From Propionivibrio sp. (GTDB lineage: Bacteria; Pseudomonadota; Gammaproteobacteria; Burkholderiales; Rhodocyclaceae), in NCBI GenBank assembly GCA_029975435.1, contig JARKPC010000276.1:1-64000 (forward strand): DNA of 64,000 nt. Direction: 5' to 3'. The position numbers and the translations under genes are program-made. This document shows, one piece after another, positions 54,544-63,483 of the stretch. The notes beneath the pieces are model-generated. The model ran no database searches. It was not told where the DNA came from and saw only the letters and a list, made by a program, of their open reading frames with translations. Each line of letters begins with the position of its first letter. Within the stretch, counting starts at the first letter, position 1.

Positions 54544-55830
54544 ATGATGGTTCCTCGTCTGACAACGGCCCTGACCGGCCCCCTGCTCGAACTCGAACGC
54601 AAATTCCTCGACGCCACGCCGGAAATCGAACGCTGGCTGCGCGGACAGTGGCAGGAGCACACGCCGCCGTTCTACGGTTCGGTCGACCTGCGCAACGCCG
54701 GCTTCAAGCTGGCGCCGGTAGACATGAACCTGTTTCCCGGCGGGTTCAACAACCTCAACTCGGCCTTCCTGCCGCTGTGCGTGCAGGCCGCCATGACGGC
54801 CATCGACAAAATCTGTCCGATGGCCAAGAGCCTGCTGCTGATCCCCGAGAACCACACGCGCAACCTTTTCTATCTGCAAAACGTGGCACAGCTCGCGACC
54901 ATCCTGCGCATGACCGGCCTGAACGTGCGCATTGGCTCCCTTCTCCCCGAAATCGACAAGCCCACGCCGGTCGAGCTGCCCAACGGTACCACGCTGCTGC
55001 TCGAACCCCTGCTGCGCAGCAAATACCGGATCGGCCTGGCCGACTTCGACCCCTGCGCGGTCCTGCTCAACAACGACCTGACGGCCGGTGTTCCGGAAAT
55101 CCTGCAGAATCTCAACGAGCAGTTCGTCCTGCCGCCGCTGCACGCCGGCTGGGCGGTGCGCCGCAAGTCCAACCACTTCGCCGCCTACGATGAGGTGGCC
55201 GATGAATTCGCCAAACTGGTCGGCATCGACTCGTGGCAGATCAACCCGTACTTCTCCGTCTGCGACAGCGTCAATTTCCATGAACGCCAGGGCGAGGACT
55301 GCCTGGCCGCCAACGTCAACGCCGTGCTCGGCCTGATCCGCGAGAAATACAAGGAATACGGAATAGACGAGACGCCCTACGTGGTGGTCAAGGCCGACGC
55401 CGGCACCTACGGCATGGGCGTCATGACCGTCAAGGACGCCGCCGAAGTCATCGGACTGAACCGCAAGCAACGCAACAAGATGTCGGTCATCAAGGAAGGC
55501 ATGAGCGTCTCCCAGGTGATCATCCAGGAAGGCGTTCACACCCGGGAACACGTCGCCGACGGTGTTGCCGAGCCCGTCGTGTATATGATCGACCGCTACG
55601 TCGTCGGCGGTTTCTACCGCGTGCATTCGGCGCGCGGCAAGGACGAGAACCTCAACGCGCCGGGGATGCATTTCGAGCCGCTGGCCTTTGAGACCAGTTG
55701 CTGCCTGCCCGACCGCTGCCAGACGCCGGACGCCGCTCCCAACCGTTTCTACGCCTACGGGGTCGTCGCGCGATTGGCGCTGCTGGCTGCGTCGCTGGAA
55801 CTCGAACGTACCGAACCGAAGGAGGAATAA
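54544..55830 (+). CDS. gshA: Glutamate-cysteine ligase (proteobacterial type)
   Basis: This enzyme makes gamma-glutamylcysteine, the first step of glutathione synthesis. The roughly 428-aa protein belongs to the short beta-proteobacterial GshA family (unrelated in sequence to E. coli GshA). It shows YGSVDLRNAGFKLAPVDMNL, FPGGFNNLN, AVRRKSNHF, VVVKADAGTYGMGVM and RYVVGGFYRVH. Start at 54544 (MMVPRL) is chosen because GGAGAGC lies just upstream. gshB follows after three bases, confirming the pathway. Confidence 0.92.
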   Translation: MMVPRLTTALTGPLLELERKFLDATPEIERWLRGQWQEHTPPFYGSVDLRNAGFKLAPVDMNLFPGGFNNLNSAFLPLCVQAAMTAIDKICPMAKSLLLIPENHTRNLFYLQNVAQLATILRMTGLNVRIGSLLPEIDKPTPVELPNGTTLLLEPLLRSKYRIGLADFDPCAVLLNNDLTAGVPEILQNLNEQFVLPPLHAGWAVRRKSNHFAAYDEVADEFAKLVGIDSWQINPYFSVCDSVNFHERQGEDCLAANVNAVLGLIREKYKEYGIDETPYVVVKADAGTYGMGVMTVKDAAEVIGLNRKQRNKMSVIKEGMSVSQVIIQEGVHTREHVADGVAEPVVYMIDRYVVGGFYRVHSARGKDENLNAPGMHFEPLAFETSCCLPDRCQTPDAAPNRFYAYGVVARLALLAASLELERTEPKEE

Positions 55831-55833
55831 GCC

Positions 55834-56826
55834 ATGCCCCTGCGCATCGCATTCATTGTCGACCCGCTCGACGCGCTGAAACCCTACAAGGATTCGAGCA
55901 TCGCCATGATGCGCGCGGCGCAGGCGGCCGGGCACGCGGTGTACACCATCCAGCAGCTATCGATCCACTGGACGACGCAGCACGGGGTGTGCGCCGAGGC
56001 CACCAGCATCGTCCTTCTGGAGTCCGACTCGGAGTGGTACGTTGAGGGAGAAAGCATGATCGGGCCGTTGCGCGGCTTCGACGCGGTGATCATGCGCAAG
56101 GATCCGCCGTTCGACATGGAGTACGTGACCAGCACGTGGCTGCTCGAGCGTGCCGAGGCCGACGGAGCCCGCGTTTTCAACAGTCCCCGGGCGCTGCGCG
56201 ATCATTCGGAAAAGTTCGCCATCACCGAGTTCGCCGAGTTCACCGTCCCCACCCTGGTGACACGTGATGCCAGGCTGATCCGGGAATTCATCGGCACCCA
56301 CCGCGATACGGTACTGAAACCACTCGACGGCATGGGCGGCAGCCAGATCTTTCGCGTGCGCGACGACGACCCGAATCGCAACGTGATCATCGAGACGCTC
56401 ACCCGCGACGGTCAGCGCACGATCATGGCCCAGCGCTTCATCCCGGCCATTTCCGAAGGAGACAAGCGCATCCTGATCGTCGGCGGAGAAGTCGTGCCTT
56501 ATTGCCTGGCGCGCATTCCGATGGCTGGCGAAACCCGCGGCAATCTGGCCGCCGGCGGACGGGGCGAGGCGCGGCCGCTGTCGACGCGCGACCGCGAGAT
56601 CGCCGAAGCCCTGGCCCCCGTGCTCGCAGATCGCGGCATGATCTTTGTCGGCATCGACGTCATCGGCGACTGGCTGACGGAAATCAACGTCACCAGCCCG
56701 ACCTGCATGGTCGAGATCTGCCAGCAGACGGGGTTCGACTCAGCGGCCATGTTCATCAAGGCGGTCGAGGCCGCCTGTGGCGCCGAGCCGATTCCCCCAA
56801 CCGAAAACGACAACAACGAATCGTGA
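55834..56826 (+). CDS. gshB: Glutathione synthetase
   Basis: GshB adds glycine to gamma-glutamylcysteine. The 330-aa ATP-grasp protein starts MPLRIAFIVDPLDALKPYKD, the GshB opening. It has VIMRKDPPFDMEYV, VLKPLDGMGGSQIFRV, MAQRFIPAISEGDKRIL and the late FVGIDVIGDWLTEINVTSPT. It follows gshA by three bases, and its TGA overlaps the apbE start (GTGA), so the three genes are probably one operon. Confidence 0.96.
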   Translation: MPLRIAFIVDPLDALKPYKDSSIAMMRAAQAAGHAVYTIQQLSIHWTTQHGVCAEATSIVLLESDSEWYVEGESMIGPLRGFDAVIMRKDPPFDMEYVTSTWLLERAEADGARVFNSPRALRDHSEKFAITEFAEFTVPTLVTRDARLIREFIGTHRDTVLKPLDGMGGSQIFRVRDDDPNRNVIIETLTRDGQRTIMAQRFIPAISEGDKRILIVGGEVVPYCLARIPMAGETRGNLAAGGRGEARPLSTRDREIAEALAPVLADRGMIFVGIDVIGDWLTEINVTSPTCMVEICQQTGFDSAAMFIKAVEAACGAEPIPPTENDNNES

Positions 56827-57878
56827 AAAGAACCCACCTGACCTCGGCCCTGCTGACCCTGGCCGTTTTTCTGCTTGCCGCATGCGGCAAGGCGCCGCTG
56901 CACCATCAGGAATCCTTTGTCTTCGGAACCCGCGTCGAGATCCTCGTCGCCGGACTGGAGGAAGCCCGGGCGCGGCCGGCCGCCTCGGCAGTACTGAGTG
57001 AATTCGATCGCCTGCATCGCACCTACCACGCCTGGCAGCCGTCCGAACTGAGCGACCTGAACAATGCCCTGGCCGAAGGAAAGTCCCACGTGGTCAGCGA
57101 AGAAATGGCCGCGCTGCTGCTCGATGCGCAGCGCCGCTCAGCGCAGGGAGACGGCCTGTTCGATCCGGGCATCGGCCGCCTGATCCAAGCCTGGGGATTT
57201 CAATCCAGCGACTTCAAGGCGGTCCTGCCGGAACCGGGCGTCGTCGCGGAATGGCTCCGCAACCGCGCCGGTATCGCCGACCTGCAGATCGAAGGACTGC
57301 GCGTCAGCAGCCGCTCGCGCAACGTGGCCATCGATCTCGGCGGATACCTCAAGGGCTATGCGCTCGACCGGGCCGCGGCACTCCTGCGCGAGCACGGGGC
57401 CACCAACGCGCTGATCAACATCGGCGGCAATGTCATGGCTTTGGGCAGCAAGAATGGCGAAGCGTGGAGTGTCGGCATCCAGCATCCGCGCCAGCCCGGG
57501 CCGCTGGCCATACTGAAGCTGCTGGACGGCGAAGCGATCGGCACGTCCGGCGACTATCAACGCTATTTCGAGTTGGACGGCAAACGCTACTGCCACCTGC
57601 TCGATCCGCGCACAGGCGAACCAGTCATGCATACCCAGGCGGTGACCGTGCTGATTTCTCCTCGCCCGTCGGCCGGCACCCTTTCCGACTGGGCATCGAA
57701 ACCTCTGTTCATTGCCGGAGAGTCATGGCCGGAATTGGCCCGCAAGCTGGATGTCGATCAGGTCCTCCGGATCGATGCTCAGGGCAACATCGAAGTCAGT
57801 CCGCGGCTGAACAAACGCCTGCAATTCACCAGCAAGCCCGAGAATCTGCGGGAAATTGCCTTGCCCGAGGCCAAATAG
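56823..57878 (+). CDS. apbE: ApbE-family FAD:protein FMN transferase (lipoprotein)
   Basis: ApbE attaches FMN covalently to a Thr/Ser in periplasmic targets such as Nqr or Rnf subunits, using FAD. The 351-aa protein starts at GTG 56823, overlapping gshB, with a lipobox signal (LLTLAVFLLAACG). It contains GTRVEILVAG, FDPGIGRLIQAWGF, DLGGYLKGYALDRA, LINIGGNVMALG and RYCHLLDPRTGEP, the metal- and FAD-binding set. No Nqr or Rnf genes are in this window, so the substrate is elsewhere. Confidence 0.92.
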   Translation: MKRTHLTSALLTLAVFLLAACGKAPLHHQESFVFGTRVEILVAGLEEARARPAASAVLSEFDRLHRTYHAWQPSELSDLNNALAEGKSHVVSEEMAALLLDAQRRSAQGDGLFDPGIGRLIQAWGFQSSDFKAVLPEPGVVAEWLRNRAGIADLQIEGLRVSSRSRNVAIDLGGYLKGYALDRAAALLREHGATNALINIGGNVMALGSKNGEAWSVGIQHPRQPGPLAILKLLDGEAIGTSGDYQRYFELDGKRYCHLLDPRTGEPVMHTQAVTVLISPRPSAGTLSDWASKPLFIAGESWPELARKLDVDQVLRIDAQGNIEVSPRLNKRLQFTSKPENLREIALPEAK

Positions 57879-58020
57879 CCGCGAAGGACTTCCGTCGCAC
57901 GCGGAATACCTTAGAATGATGGCTGGTTGAGCGCAGGTGGCGTCTTCGACAACCCACGGCGTGGGAAACCAGCAAGAACGCATGACTGTGCATTGATTCA
58001 CGGATCTACAGGACTTCCAA

Positions 58021-58290
58021 ATGGCACGCGCGGAAACGGAAATCATCAACAAACTTGGCCTGCACGCACGGGCGTCGGCAAAACTGACCCAACTGGCCGG
58101 CAGCTTCGATTGCGAAATCTGGATGGAGAAAGGATCCCGCCGGATCAATGCGAAGAGCATCATGGGCGTGATGATGCTGGCTGCCGGCAAGGGTTCGAAA
58201 GTGGTGATCGAAACCACCGGCGACGATGAACAGGAAGCGCTCGACGGCATTCTCAAACTGATCGCGGACAAGTTTGGTGAAGGAGAATAG
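58021..58290 (+). CDS. ptsH: Phosphocarrier protein HPr
   Basis: The 89-aa protein has the phosphorylated histidine H15 in LGLHARAS and a Ser46 region (KSIMGVMMLAAGKG), the regulatory site of HPr kinase/phosphorylase systems. It carries phosphate from EI to EIIA proteins. ptsI follows seven bases later. Betaproteobacteria usually have a mannose-type EIIA gene just upstream; here apbE is the neighbour and no EIIA is seen. Confidence 0.97.
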   Translation: MARAETEIINKLGLHARASAKLTQLAGSFDCEIWMEKGSRRINAKSIMGVMMLAAGKGSKVVIETTGDDEQEALDGILKLIADKFGEGE

Positions 58291-58297
58291 GCACGCC

Positions 58298-60046
58298 ATG
58301 AGCTTCACCCTGCATGGGCTCGCGGTATCCGGCGGCATCGCCATCGGACAGGCGCACCTTATCTCGCAGGCGACGCTGGAAGTCTCGCACCTGGTCATCG
58401 CCCCGCGCATGGTGGAGAAGGAAGTCGCGCGCCTGGAGGCGGCATTCGCGCGGGTGCGCGCCGAGTTCGACGCGATGACGAAAAGCCTGGAGAAATCTCC
58501 GGCCGACATGCGCGCCTTCATCGACCTGCATCGCATGATTCTCGACGACCCCGAACTGTCGGAAGTCCCTAAACAGATCATCCGGGAACGGCGCTGCAAC
58601 GCCGAATGGGCCATCGTGCAGCAGATGGAGCTGCTCGTCGAACAGTTCGAACACGTCGAAGACGTCTATCTGCGCGAACGCAGTTACGACGTGCGGCAAG
58701 CCGTCGAGCGGGTCGTGCGCGAACTGAGCGAGCATCCCGACCACGCCTCCGGACGACTCAAGGGAGTCAAGGGCGAAAACCTCATCGTGGTGGGCCACGA
58801 TCTTTCGCCAGCCGACGTGATGGCCTTCAAGGATCAGAACTTCGCGTCCTTCGTCACCGACGTGGGCGGCGCCACGTCGCACACCGCGATCCTCGCGCGC
58901 GGCATGGGCATTCCCGCCGTGCTTGGCCTGCACAACGCGCGGGCACTGATCCGCGACAAGGAAACCCTGATCGTCGACGGCACACGTGGCGTCGTCATCG
59001 TCAATCCCGACCGGCGCATCCTCGAGGAATACGAGTTGCGCAAGAGCCAGTTCGAGATCGAGAAATCGAAGCTCAAGCTCCTCAAGACCGCCCGCGCCAC
59101 TACCCTCGACAAGGTCAAGATCGACCTGCTGGCCAATATCGAGGAACCCGGTGACGTCGATGCGGTGCTCGAAAGCGGCGCAGACGGGGTCGGGCTTTTT
59201 CGCACCGAATTCATTTTCCTCGGCCGCGGCGACATGCCGAGCGAGGACGAACAGTTCGAAGCCTACCGCAAGGCGGTCAAAGGCATGGAAGGCCGCCCGA
59301 TCACCATCCGCACGTTCGACCTGGGCAACGACAAACAACTGCACGTCGACGAGTCATTCGAAGATCGCCGGCGCGACAACCCGGCGCTCGGCCTGCGCTC
59401 GATACGCCTGTCACTGGCCGAACCGAAAGTATTCCAGGCCCAGCTCAGGGCCATCCTGCGCGCCTCGAAGCTCGGCAAGGTCAAGATCATGGTGCCGATG
59501 CTCTCGCATGCATTCCAGGTGGATCAGACCCTGGCTGCGGTGGAGCACGCCAAGTCGAGCCTGCGCGGAGAAAAAATCCCGTTCGACGAAAACATCGAAG
59601 TCGGCGGCATGATCGAGGTGCCGGCCGCGGCGCTGGCCATCGGCGTCTTCCTGCGCCGCCTGGATTTCGTGTCCATCGGCACCAACGACCTGATCCAGTA
59701 CACCCTGGCCATCGACCGCACCGACGAGCAAGTCGCCAACCTCTATGACCCGCTGCACCCGGCCATCATGATGCTGCTGTCGCATATCATCAGCAGCGCC
59801 GAGAAGGCCAATGTCCCGGTGTCGATGTGCGGCGAAATGGCCGGCGACCCGATGTTCACCCGTATCCTCCTCGGCATGGGTCTGCGCCAGTTCTCGATGT
59901 TCCCGGCGCAGATTCCGGCGGTCAAGCAACGCATCAAGCAGAGCGACATCTCGGAAATCGAACCGATCATCCGCAAGATCATCCGGCTGGAAGAGTCGGC
60001 CAAGATCGAAGAACAGATCGAGCGGCTCAATGCCTGGCAGCAATGA
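58298..60046 (+). CDS. ptsI: Phosphoenolpyruvate-protein phosphotransferase (EI)
   Basis: EI autophosphorylates from PEP and passes phosphate to HPr. The 582-aa protein shows an N-terminal HPr-binding domain, the catalytic histidine in GGATSHTAILARGMGIP and a C-terminal PEP-binding barrel with GIGLFRTEF-type VGLFRTEFIF. Further barrel motifs are FVSIGTNDLIQYT and VSMCGEMAGDP, with the acid-base cysteine. I chose the ATG at 58298. No sugar-specific EIIBC genes are nearby, so a regulatory (PTS-Ntr-like or EIIA-Man) role is likely. Confidence 0.97.
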   Translation: MSFTLHGLAVSGGIAIGQAHLISQATLEVSHLVIAPRMVEKEVARLEAAFARVRAEFDAMTKSLEKSPADMRAFIDLHRMILDDPELSEVPKQIIRERRCNAEWAIVQQMELLVEQFEHVEDVYLRERSYDVRQAVERVVRELSEHPDHASGRLKGVKGENLIVVGHDLSPADVMAFKDQNFASFVTDVGGATSHTAILARGMGIPAVLGLHNARALIRDKETLIVDGTRGVVIVNPDRRILEEYELRKSQFEIEKSKLKLLKTARATTLDKVKIDLLANIEEPGDVDAVLESGADGVGLFRTEFIFLGRGDMPSEDEQFEAYRKAVKGMEGRPITIRTFDLGNDKQLHVDESFEDRRRDNPALGLRSIRLSLAEPKVFQAQLRAILRASKLGKVKIMVPMLSHAFQVDQTLAAVEHAKSSLRGEKIPFDENIEVGGMIEVPAAALAIGVFLRRLDFVSIGTNDLIQYTLAIDRTDEQVANLYDPLHPAIMMLLSHIISSAEKANVPVSMCGEMAGDPMFTRILLGMGLRQFSMFPAQIPAVKQRIKQSDISEIEPIIRKIIRLEESAKIEEQIERLNAWQQ

Positions 60047-60091
60047 CCGCCGGTCATTTGACTTTTCCGGGGGGCGGCGGTAATTTCGCCC

Positions 60092-60150
60092 CCTAGCGCC
60101 GATTTGAACGATCAGCTTGCGGGCGCTCAACAAATACGGCTAAAGCGGAG
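60092..60150 (+). ncRNA. SAM-II-like riboswitch (SAM-alpha) ahead of metX
   Basis: The RNA has the SAM-II order: stem AGCGCC (60095-60100) pairing with GGCGCT (60122-60127), GATTTGAACG, CTTGC, then CAACAAATACGGCTAAAGCGG. The GATTT / AAAT and GCTAAA elements form the SAM-binding pseudoknot in the known structure. It sits 58 bases before the metX ATG, a methionine-synthesis gene, where SAM feedback is expected. Recognised by motif comparison, not by covariance search. Confidence 0.75.
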
Positions 60151-60153
60151 ACT

Positions 60154-60194
60154 GCCCAGTCCGCCTTCCATAGCCGACTGGGCTTTTGTTTTTT
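60154..60194 (+). terminator. Riboswitch-linked terminator before metX
   Basis: GCCCAGTC pairs with GACTGGGC (60154-60161 with 60176-60183) and is followed by TTTTGTTTTTT, a strong intrinsic terminator. It begins four bases after the SAM-II-like element and 14 bases before the metX ATG. GCGG...ACT next to it can alternatively pair with AGTCCGC, a possible anti-terminator that would compete for riboswitch bases. Confidence 0.75.
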
Positions 60195-60207
60195 CGGTAC
60201 GAACGCC

Positions 60208-61335
60208 ATGTCACTCGAGAATTCCGTCGGCAACGTTGCCCCGCAACGCTTCTGCCGCAACGCGCCGCTGGCGCTGAAGGGCGGCGGCCAATTGCCGTCG
60301 TTCGAACTCGTCTATGAAACCTACGGCACGCTCAACGCCGCCCGCTCAAACGCCGTGCTGGTCTGTCACGCGCTGTCCGGCAGCCACCATGTCGCCGGCA
60401 CCTATGCCGACAATCCGAACAGCGTTGGCTGGTGGGACAACCTGGTCGGCCCGGGCAAGCCGCTCGACACCAACAAGTTCTTCGTCATCGGCGTCAACAA
60501 TCTCGGCGGCTGCTATGGCTCGACCGGACCGTTGTCGATCAACCCGGAGACGGGCAAGCGCTACGGTGCCGACTTCCCGCTGGTGACCGTCGAGGACTGG
60601 GTCGCGGCGCAAGCCTGCCTGGCCGACGATCTGGGTATCGACACCTGGGCCGCGGTCATCGGTGGCAGCCTCGGCGGCATGCAGGCCATCGAATGGTCGC
60701 TCGAGTTTCCCGAGCGCATCCGCCATGCGATCGCCATCGCCTCGGCGCCCAAGCTCTCGGCGCAGAACATCGCCTTCAATGAGGTCGCCCGCCAGGCCAT
60801 CTTGTCCGATCCCGATTTTCACGGCGGCCACTACGCCGAACACGGCGTCGTGCCGACGCGCGGCCTGCGCCTGGCGCGCATGATCGGCCACATCACCTAC
60901 CTCTCGGATGACCAGATGGACGAGATATTCGGCCGCAACCTGCGCAACGGCGAGCACAGTTTCAGCTACGGCGTCGACTTCGAGGTCGAGTCCTATCTGC
61001 GCTACCAGGGCGACAAGTTCGCCGGCTTCTTCGACGCCAACACCTATCTGCTGACGACCAAGGCGCTCGACTACTTCGACCCGGCCTACGCCTACGGCGG
61101 CGACCTCGCCGCGGCCTTCGCCCGCGCCCGTGCCAGTTTCCTGGTCGCCAGCTTCACCACCGACTGGCGCTTCTCGCCGGCCCGCTCGCGCGAGATTGTC
61201 TTCGCGCTGATGCACAACCGGCGTCGGGTCGCCTACGCCGAGATCGACTGCGACGCCGGCCACGACTCCTTCCTGCTCGATGATGCGCACTACCACGCGG
61301 TGCTGCGCGCCTATCTGGAGAACATCAAGGTATGA
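60208..61335 (+). CDS. metX: Homoserine O-acetyltransferase/succinyltransferase
   Basis: MetX acylates homoserine, the first committed step to methionine. The 375-aa alpha/beta hydrolase has the nucleophile in [12 protein letters not shown], the substrate loop [12 protein letters not shown] and the catalytic aspartate/histidine late in the chain ([10 protein letters not shown]). It is preceded by the SAM-II-like riboswitch and terminator, and overlaps metW by four bases (ATGA). Acetyl versus succinyl donor is not decided here. Confidence 0.96.
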   Translation: MSLENSVGNVAPQRFCRNAPLALKGGGQLPSFELVYETYGTLNAARSNAVLVCHALSGSHHVAGTYADNPNSVGWWDNLVGPGKPLDTNKFFVIGVNNLGGCYGSTGPLSINPETGKRYGADFPLVTVEDWVAAQACLADDLGIDTWAAVIGGSLGGMQAIEWSLEFPERIRHAIAIASAPKLSAQNIAFNEVARQAILSDPDFHGGHYAEHGVVPTRGLRLARMIGHITYLSDDQMDEIFGRNLRNGEHSFSYGVDFEVESYLRYQGDKFAGFFDANTYLLTTKALDYFDPAYAYGGDLAAAFARARASFLVASFTTDWRFSPARSREIVFALMHNRRRVAYAEIDCDAGHDSFLLDDAHYHAVLRAYLENIKV

Positions 61336-61970
61336 CGCCCATTCGACCGCGCGGAGCCCCGCTGGCTCCGCTGACTGCCAAGGAGCGCGAGCGCTTCGAT
61401 TTCGCGGTGATCGCCCACTGGATTCCCGAAGGCGAACACGTCCTCGACCTCGGCTGCGGCGACGGCCGCCTGTTGCGCTACCTCAACGAAAGCAAACGGA
61501 TCACCGGCTACGGCGTCGAGATCGCCCATGAGAGCGTGCTCGGCTGCATCCGCAATGGCGTCGACGTGATCCAGATCGACATCGAAGGCGGGTTGTCGGG
61601 CTTCGAGGACCGTTCGTTCAGCCACGCGATCATCTCGCAGGCGTTGCAGGCGATGCACAGCACCGAGCGCATCCTCAACGAGATGTTGCGCGTCGCCGAC
61701 GAGGCCATCGTCAGCTTCCCCAACTTCGCCTACCGGGTGAACCGCGAGGCCATCGCCGCCGGGCACATGCCAGTGTCCGAAGACCTGCCCTACGAGTGGT
61801 ACGACACGCCGAACGTGCGCTTCTTCACCATCGCCGACTTCGAGGCGCTCTGCGACAAGCTCGGCATCGCGGTCCGCGAACGCCTGGCCTTCGATGCCTT
61901 CGGCCAACCGGTCACCGACGACCCGAATCTCAACGGCAGCCTGGCCTTCTACCGGCTCGGCCGGGCGTAG
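61332..61970 (+). CDS. metW: Methionine biosynthesis protein MetW
   Basis: The 212-aa protein is a class I SAM-dependent methyltransferase fold: [16 protein letters not shown] (motif I), [13 protein letters not shown] and a conserved [12 protein letters not shown] stretch. MetW acts with MetX and raises its homoserine acyltransferase activity. The start overlaps the metX stop, a conserved metXW pairing. Its own methylation target is not known. Confidence 0.95.
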   Translation: MTPIRPRGAPLAPLTAKERERFDFAVIAHWIPEGEHVLDLGCGDGRLLRYLNESKRITGYGVEIAHESVLGCIRNGVDVIQIDIEGGLSGFEDRSFSHAIISQALQAMHSTERILNEMLRVADEAIVSFPNFAYRVNREAIAAGHMPVSEDLPYEWYDTPNVRFFTIADFEALCDKLGIAVRERLAFDAFGQPVTDDPNLNGSLAFYRLGRA

Positions 61971-61974
61971 GCGG

Positions 61975-63483
61975 ATGCGCGCTCTGGGCCGCAGCCACCG
62001 CCTGGCGGCGGTGCTTCTTCTCGGGTTCGCCTCCGGGCTGCCGCTGGCGCTGACCGGCCAGGCGCTGCAGGCTTGGCTGGCCGTCGACGGCGTCAATATC
62101 GCGACGATCGGCTTTTTCGGCCTCGTCGGTGTGCCCTACACCTTCAAGTTCCTCTGGGCGCCGCTGATGGACCGCTTCGAGCCGCCCTGGCTTGGCCGGC
62201 GGCGCGGCTGGGTGGTGGTGAGCCAAGGAGGGTTGGCGCTCGTTCTGTTCGTGATGGCCAGCCTTTCGCCGAGCCGCCAGCCGATGCTTTTCGCCCAGTG
62301 GGCCGTGCTGCTCGCCTTTCTTTCCGCGTCGCAGGACGTCGTGGTCGACGCCTACCGCGCCGACGTGCTCAGCGACAAGGCCGAACACGGCCTCGGTGCC
62401 TCGCTGCACGTTTTCGGCTACCGCCTGGCGATGATCGTTTCCGGTGGCATCGCGCTGATCTGGGCCGACCAGTGGCAGTCGTGGCCCCGCGTTTACGCGC
62501 TGATGGGAACGATCATGGGCGCCGCCGCCGCCCTTTCGCTGTTCCTGCTGCCTCCCGTCCATAGCGAGTCGAAGCCGCTGGCCTCCAGTGCCGGCCGGGA
62601 AATCGCCGGGTTCGTCGCCATGCTCGGCGGCGTCTTCGCCGGCTATTACCTGGCGCGCTCGGTATTGATCCTGTTCGGACTCGACCCGGACGGCGGAAAT
62701 CACTGGATTCAACTGCTTTTCGTCCTCGCCGAGATCGCCGCCGCCCTGCCGCTGGCCTGGTGGTTCGCCCGCCTGGTGCGCTTCGAGACGCTCAATGCCT
62801 CGCTGGCCAGCTATTTCGCGCAGCCGGGCGCCGCGCTGTTCCTGCTGCTGATCGTCCTCTACAAGCTCGGCGACGCCTTCGCCGGCAGCCTGACTACCGC
62901 CTTCCTGCTCAAGGGACTGGCTTTCTCGCAGGCCGAGGTCGGCATCGCCAACAAGATCGTCGGCATCTGGCTGACGATTTTCGGCGCGATCGTCGGCGGC
63001 GCACTGATGTTGCGCCTGCGCCTCTACCGTGCGCTGCTGCTGTTCGGTGTTCTACAACTCCTGTCGAACCTCGGCTTCTACCTGATCGCCGTGCTCGGCA
63101 AGGGCGCTTGGGGCAGCGTCGCCGTGCCACCGTTCGACTGGATAATCGTATCCCTGCGCGAGGCCGCTTCACTGGACTTCCTGTTGCTTACCGTCGTCGC
63201 CGCCGAGAACATCACCGGCGGCATGGGCACCGTGGCATTGGTTGCCTTGCTGATGGCGCTGTGCAACAGCCGCTTTACCGCGACACACTACGCCCTGCTC
63301 TCCGCGCTGGCCGCCGTCGGACGCATCTACGTCAGCCCGGTCGCCGGCGTACTCACCGAGAGCATCGGCTGGCAGGCGTTCTATCTGTTCTCGGTGTTCG
63401 TCGCCCTGCCCGGCGTCGTCATGGTGTGGTGGATGAGAATCCCGCTTGTCGAGCTTTCCGAAAACGCAAAAGACTCTCGATGA
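61975..63483 (+). CDS. ampG: AmpG-like MFS permease (muropeptide transporter)
   Basis: The 502-aa inner-membrane protein has about 12-14 hydrophobic helices and the MFS opening GFASGLPLALTGQALQAW, followed by GVPYTFKFLWAPLMDRFEPP, a strong AmpG signature (D/R charges in the first loop). It imports anhydro-muropeptides released by wall turnover in recycling. It starts four bases after the metW stop, so it is probably in the same transcript. No ampC or other recycling gene is in view. Confidence 0.88.
   Translation: MRALGRSHRLAAVLLLGFASGLPLALTGQALQAWLAVDGVNIATIGFFGLVGVPYTFKFLWAPLMDRFEPPWLGRRRGWVVVSQGGLALVLFVMASLSPSRQPMLFAQWAVLLAFLSASQDVVVDAYRADVLSDKAEHGLGASLHVFGYRLAMIVSGGIALIWADQWQSWPRVYALMGTIMGAAAALSLFLLPPVHSESKPLASSAGREIAGFVAMLGGVFAGYYLARSVLILFGLDPDGGNHWIQLLFVLAEIAAALPLAWWFARLVRFETLNASLASYFAQPGAALFLLLIVLYKLGDAFAGSLTTAFLLKGLAFSQAEVGIANKIVGIWLTIFGAIVGGALMLRLRLYRALLLFGVLQLLSNLGFYLIAVLGKGAWGSVAVPPFDWIIVSLREAASLDFLLLTVVAAENITGGMGTVALVALLMALCNSRFTATHYALLSALAAVGRIYVSPVAGVLTESIGWQAFYLFSVFVALPGVVMVWWMRIPLVELSENAKDSR

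Noticed and set aside
54016-55935. 639-codon minus-strand frame opposite the methylase end and gshA
   Set aside because: It lies antisense to two recognised genes and has no family motif.
57879-58020. Possible EIIA remnant or riboswitch between apbE and ptsH
   Set aside because: No reading frame with EIIA motifs and no structured RNA pattern that I could recognise.
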